64,000 nt of DNA from Ophioceras dolichostomum (Eukaryota; Ascomycota; Sordariomycetes; Magnaporthales; Ophioceraceae): the NCBI GenBank assembly GCA_003049485.1, contig PYST01000143.1:1-64000 (forward strand), in the 5' to 3' direction. The notes below the pieces were generated by a model. The model was not told the DNA's origin, made no database searches, and was given only the letters and a program-made list of their open reading frames with translations. Numbering within the stretch: the stretch's first letter is position 1; every line of letters starts with the position of its first letter. A program made the translations under genes and the position numbers. Shown piece by piece: positions 60,391 through 64,000 of the stretch.

Positions 60391-61042
60391 CAACCTGCCC
60401 CCTTCTATCTTCTTGCCTCCTCATCTAACCTGCCAAAGCGGGTTTCAGCCTCCAACCAGATCTTCCACTGCTCCCCCCTTCCACTGGAAGCATACCAGTG
60501 TGCATCCGAGTTGGTTGCGTCTAGACAACAGCTATCCCATATCATACCCACCACTTCAAGCTTCGGCTTCATTGTTGGCCCTGTGCTTCGGCTCCAACTC
60601 GCCTCCAACTACCGATCTAAGCAACCCGGCCCAGCAGCATTAGACGGCGCTCTTTACTTCTTTTGACAAATCATTGAGCCAGTCCGCACCCCCATCAAGC
60701 ACCGACCACAATCTTAGCCATACTTCCCGCTCCTCTTCGGAAGTCTCTCGGAAGTCTAGTCGTGTACCTCTCTGGACTCTGACGCCTTAGGTATGTACCT
60801 GATATAACAGACATATGTTGTCTTGCTTCTCCTCCTCCTCCTCCTGTCCGTTTGTCCCCCCTTCAGATCCACCCATCCAATTCATAGCGGCTTCAGGCGC
60901 GCTTGCCCGCGCTTGCCGTTGGCCTCCCATGCTAGCCCGCGGCGGTTCACCCGTTCCCGGCCGTAGAGGCCCCCATGGCCCATGCCTCTAGCTAAACGAC
61001 AAAAGCCTCGAAGAAATCCGTTCCCTCTCTCCGGTCGCCAAG

Positions 61043-63309
61043 ATGATTTCCCAACTTCACTACATCCCCGTGTCCACGGCACCCCAGCAGAAGCACCATC
61101 GCTCAGGAAGCGTCGCCAGCCAGTTGTCCCTCAAGCTACACCAGCTCTGCATCGGAGCCGTCTGTCCTCAGTCTCAGCTGCAGAACCAGAGCCACTCTGA
61201 GGCCCGTAATCCCGCTCCCATCAAGATGGCGTCCAATCAGAGCCTTCTCCCCGTGTCTGAGTGGCCCAAGGCAGTTGCCGGCGACCTCGTGTGGTCCGGC
61301 ACTGATGCCACTGCACCCGTCGCGAATGTCATCGAGCTGCAGCCCTCGGACATCCAGGACGTCGAGTCCGCCCTTGACTTCTTCAAGAGTAAGAGCGCCA
61401 TCACCAATACCGTCCAGCTTTCCCCCTTGATCACCTGTAGTTCATTATTGGGCTGTGAGAACAAATCGATCATCTGTGCCCTAGTGTATCTCCACCCTTG
61501 GAGTTAGCATCCCACGTTCCACCAGCTTGGAGCCCCATCCTTAGCCTGGAGTCGTTCCACCCCTGACCCCGGTCCCCCTGCAGCGTCGCTTTTGCACACC
61601 CCATGGTGCATAGCACCAAGACTTCCCTCTCACCCCCTTACTTCCCGCCACCACCCTCCTCCCTCGGGCCGCCTGACGGCAGCCGGCTAGCTTCCAGGGC
61701 TAATGCACAGCATCGTCCACCCCCCACACAGGCAAGGAGCTTCACGGTGACGAGGTGAGCCGCGAGACTTTCCCGGTCTCCGAGGCTCTCGAGGGTCGTC
61801 TCGAAGAGGCGGCAATTGCCGTCCATAACAAGCAGGGATATTGTGTCCTGCGTGGTCTGAATCCCGCCAACTTTTCCCCGGAGGATAACGCCCTCATCTT
61901 CCTCGGGCTCGCTAGCTACGTCGGCAACGTTCGCGGAGTCCAGGATAGCACTGGTAACATGATCAGTGAGTTTCAAACCCCCAAGAACCAGGTGCCTCCT
62001 TTGCCTCTGTTAGGCCGCAACAATTAAGTGCATTGCAGGAGGCAATCAGGGGGCCCCATCAGCGCAGAGTCTGAGAAAACAGCTGCTAACAGTGGCATGC
62101 AGGCCATATCACGGTTGCCAAGCAGTGGGAGGCCGTCCCGGACAAGCTTCGTCACGGTGTTCACACCACCCACGGCATGGTGAGTCTAGAAGAAATGAAT
62201 ATTTTCGGGCTTTCTTTTCCCCTCCTCGCGCCTCTGCTGTCACAGTATATCTGTTTCGTGCCCAATGCCACCTAAACGCGCTGCCGACGAAGGCTGCCGC
62301 TCGTAGTTCAGCCGGCTAATCGGTACCGGGCTTGATTGACTAACCATTGATCACCACCGTGTGGCACATATCAATGTAGCCCTTTCATAGTGATATGGGC
62401 GCCGACGTCCTGGCTCTTCACTACCGCCAGTGTGCCCACGAAGGCGGACGGACCCAGCTGGCCTCCGCCTGGACGATCTACAACGATCTCGCCGCCAACC
62501 ACCCCGGCGTCCTTGAAACGCTTGCCGCACCGAACTGGCCAATCCAGATGTGAGTTCCTTCTGTCTTTGATTTTGGTCGCGGTTGTACAACATGGCTGTG
62601 TCTTCGAATATGCCGAGTCGTTTGTTGGCTAAGCTGGCAGCCCGCTGATCGAGGACACCCGATGCGCAGTACTAAAGCCCGAGCCCGGTACGTCACGGCT
62701 CCGCTCATCCAGTACCACGACGGAAAGATCATGGTCAGTCTCGACCCTGGCCGGCTTGGGCGCCAGACCGCGAACAAGGAGCATGTGTCCCGAAACAAGT
62801 CCAACACCACCACCGACAAGGACTGCCGCCGCGTGCCGACGCTCACCCAGGAGCAACTCGCAGCGCTGGAGACGCTCAACAACCTTGCCCACAAGCACGA
62901 GGTCTCAGTTGAGGCGCAGAATGGCGATATCCTCTTTGTCAACAACTGGGGCCTTCTTCATGCCCGCGACTCTTACTCTGACAGGATCGAGGACAGCCGG
63001 CGCCACCTTGTCCGCATCTGGTTGCACAACGAGGATCTCTCTTGGGAGGTCCCCTCGCACATGAAGAATCCCTGGATTGCTGCCTTCGGCTATCATTTCT
63101 CCGATGCCGTCGACCCTGCCTGCGCGCACCCCCGCACGGTGATCAACCGTAAATACCCCATAGCCCCTGCGCCGGACTACCACGTCCCGAAGTACACCGC
63201 GGGCTCTGCCGCCTTCCTTGTTGAGAGCAGCGACGAGGAAGACTACGCCGATGACCAAGCTGTCGAGGACGACGACGAGGACGACTTCGCGGTCGACAGT
63301 GAGCTGTGA
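61043..63309 (+). CDS. TauD/TfdA-type Fe(II)/2-oxoglutarate dioxygenase
   Basis: Probable non-haem iron oxygenase of the TauD/TfdA (clavaminate-synthase-like) fold; the substrate is not known. Five exons: up to 61388, 61732-61965, 62103-62179, 62380-62549 and 62670-63309. Donors are GTAAGA, GTGAGT, GTGAGT and GTGAGT; all acceptors end in AG and frame is kept. From ATG 61226 (context CAAGATGGC) it has 427 aa; from an in-frame ATG at 61043 it has 488 aa. The iron ligands are His161 and Asp163 in PFHSDMGADVL (numbered from 61226), and His327 in SRRHLVRIW with Arg330 as the probable 2-oxoglutarate anchor. GDILFVNNWGLLHARDSY is typical of the family. The last 28 residues are a very acidic tail (DEEDYADD, DDDEDDFAVD), unusual for this fold. 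The extra N-terminus from 61043 is basic and nearly lacks acidic residues, so a mitochondrial targeting role is possible. Confidence 0.87.
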
Positions 63310-64000
63310 ACGAGTCGCCAGGGGGGCCAATCGCCAATCAGCTCACAGGGGCTAGCGACTAAGCGGGATGTTCTCTCAGCGCGATGCCCTGCAGAAGAAC
63401 TGTCTTTCTCATTGATTCTTTTCTGATTCACGTCTAACAGTGGGCGTTGTACACGGTCTCGGCATGTTCCCAAATCCATGGTTTCTTTCTTCTCTATCCT
63501 GTCCTTCCCTTTGCTGCTTTCTCAGAACAGGGCCAAACAGGGGGGCCAGACCTGGAAGTGACTGGACAAAGGCCGCTCGCTCGCTGTAATTTCTTTGCTT
63601 TTTCTTTCTTTCCTTCCCTCTTTCTTTCTTACCACCGTTTTCACAACTCCACCTGTTCTTGACCAGTCCCACCGAACACATCTGTCGCTTCCACGAACGA
63701 GTGTTTCAAGGATCTCTTGGATTCAACGCCCTGGGTTGACAACGCTAACGATTTCTTTCTTTCCTTCACGGATCATCTTCTACTTGTCACAGAGAAAAAG
63801 AATACCCAGTCGATAGGGGCCATGGGAAAGTTACGATTAGGATTTCCTCCATCTCAGATGTCAGAGTATCTATCACTCATTCTTTTCCCGCTTCCTCTTT
63901 CTTTCCCTTGGCTAGATAGCCAAAATTTCCTCAGCTTGGATCATGGCTTGGCTACTAAGGACTTTTCCCCACCGTCAATAAAAACAGTGAAGTGCCTACT
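63310..64000. other. 3' flank of the dioxygenase gene to the window edge
   Basis: About 0.7 kb with a pyrimidine-rich stretch (about 63590-63640) and an AATAAA hexamer at 63977-63982 on the plus strand, which might be a polyadenylation signal. No gene recognised. Confidence 0.5.

Larger units (their letters stand above)
52172..61042. other. Large gene-poor region between zinc-cluster and dioxygenase genes
   Basis: About 8.9 kb without a recognised gene. It includes a possible 5' exon of the zinc-cluster gene (52920-52964), a G12 run (54994-55005), a C27 run ending in an N (56897-56924), a GCCGAGAGGGGA-type 12-bp repeat (about 58635-58682), two dispersed ACCTAGGT-type motifs (58181-58200, 58825-58855) and a 10-bp repeat (60331-60390). 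Longer ORFs (53823-54617, 57628-58137, 59889-60428) have no recognisable domain. A short ORF at 57051 preceded by an AC-rich leader-like stretch is noted as a finding. Confidence 0.55.

Noticed and set aside
62641..62710. Alternative acceptor in the last dioxygenase intron giving a different exon start (PLIEDTR...)
   Set aside because: That frame would need a further intron of about 25 bp to reach the conserved YHDGKI region; the acceptor at 62669 keeps frame directly.

Overview
The window is nuclear DNA from a filamentous ascomycete (Pezizomycotina, most probably a Sordariomycete). Genes have one to five exons with short introns (73-144 bp, one of about 404 bp), GT..AG borders and visible CTAAC/CTAAT-type branch sites. 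The gene families present include a Git3-type GPCR, a YTP1-family protein, a Sec72 TPR protein, Zn(II)2Cys6 and AA7/GH10 enzymes. The species was not determined. No rRNA, tRNA, CRISPR array or intact transposon was recognised. Several exons were joined by hand from splice sites and reading frame; no transcript data were available.

Layout: 1.5-3.5 kb (-) Git3/GPR1-like G-protein-coupled receptor; 8.4-9.7 kb (-) secreted lactonase-type beta-propeller; 12.2-13.8 kb (+) secreted AA7 oligosaccharide oxidase with both covalent FAD-attachment residues; 15.0-17.0 kb (+) YTP1-family membrane protein; 17.9-18.3 kb (+) small basic protein; 20.6-21.4 kb (+) secreted cyanovirin-N-fold protein; 22.5-23.8 kb (-) papain-fold NC-domain-like protein; 25.4-26.9 kb (+) GH10 xylanase with a GPI-like tail; 31.5, 34.4 and 38.2 kb (+) three paralogous cysteine-rich proteins; 42.0-42.7 kb (+) small unknown protein; 44.0-44.7 kb (-) Sec72-type TPR subunit of the ER translocon; 48.3-52.2 kb (-) very long zinc-cluster protein; 61.0-63.3 kb (+) TauD/TfdA-type dioxygenase. 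The rest, well over half of the window, is intergenic sequence with microsatellites, 10-12 bp tandem repeats and many copies of a palindromic ACCTAGGT-type motif.

Two sets of genes may work together. First, the AA7 oxidase (makes aldono-lactones) and the secreted lactonase-type propeller (could open them) are adjacent and divergent, and a GH10 xylanase that could supply xylo-oligosaccharides lies 12 kb away: a possible extracellular carbohydrate-oxidation neighbourhood. Second, the three cysteine-rich genes on one strand share a C-terminal W-x-C-C-x-C-G ... C-x-H-x-C-C-x2-C signature and an N-terminal M-C start, lack signal peptides, and differ in low-complexity inserts and tails. They form a local expansion of a probable metal-binding family of unknown function, and are the best candidate here for something undescribed.
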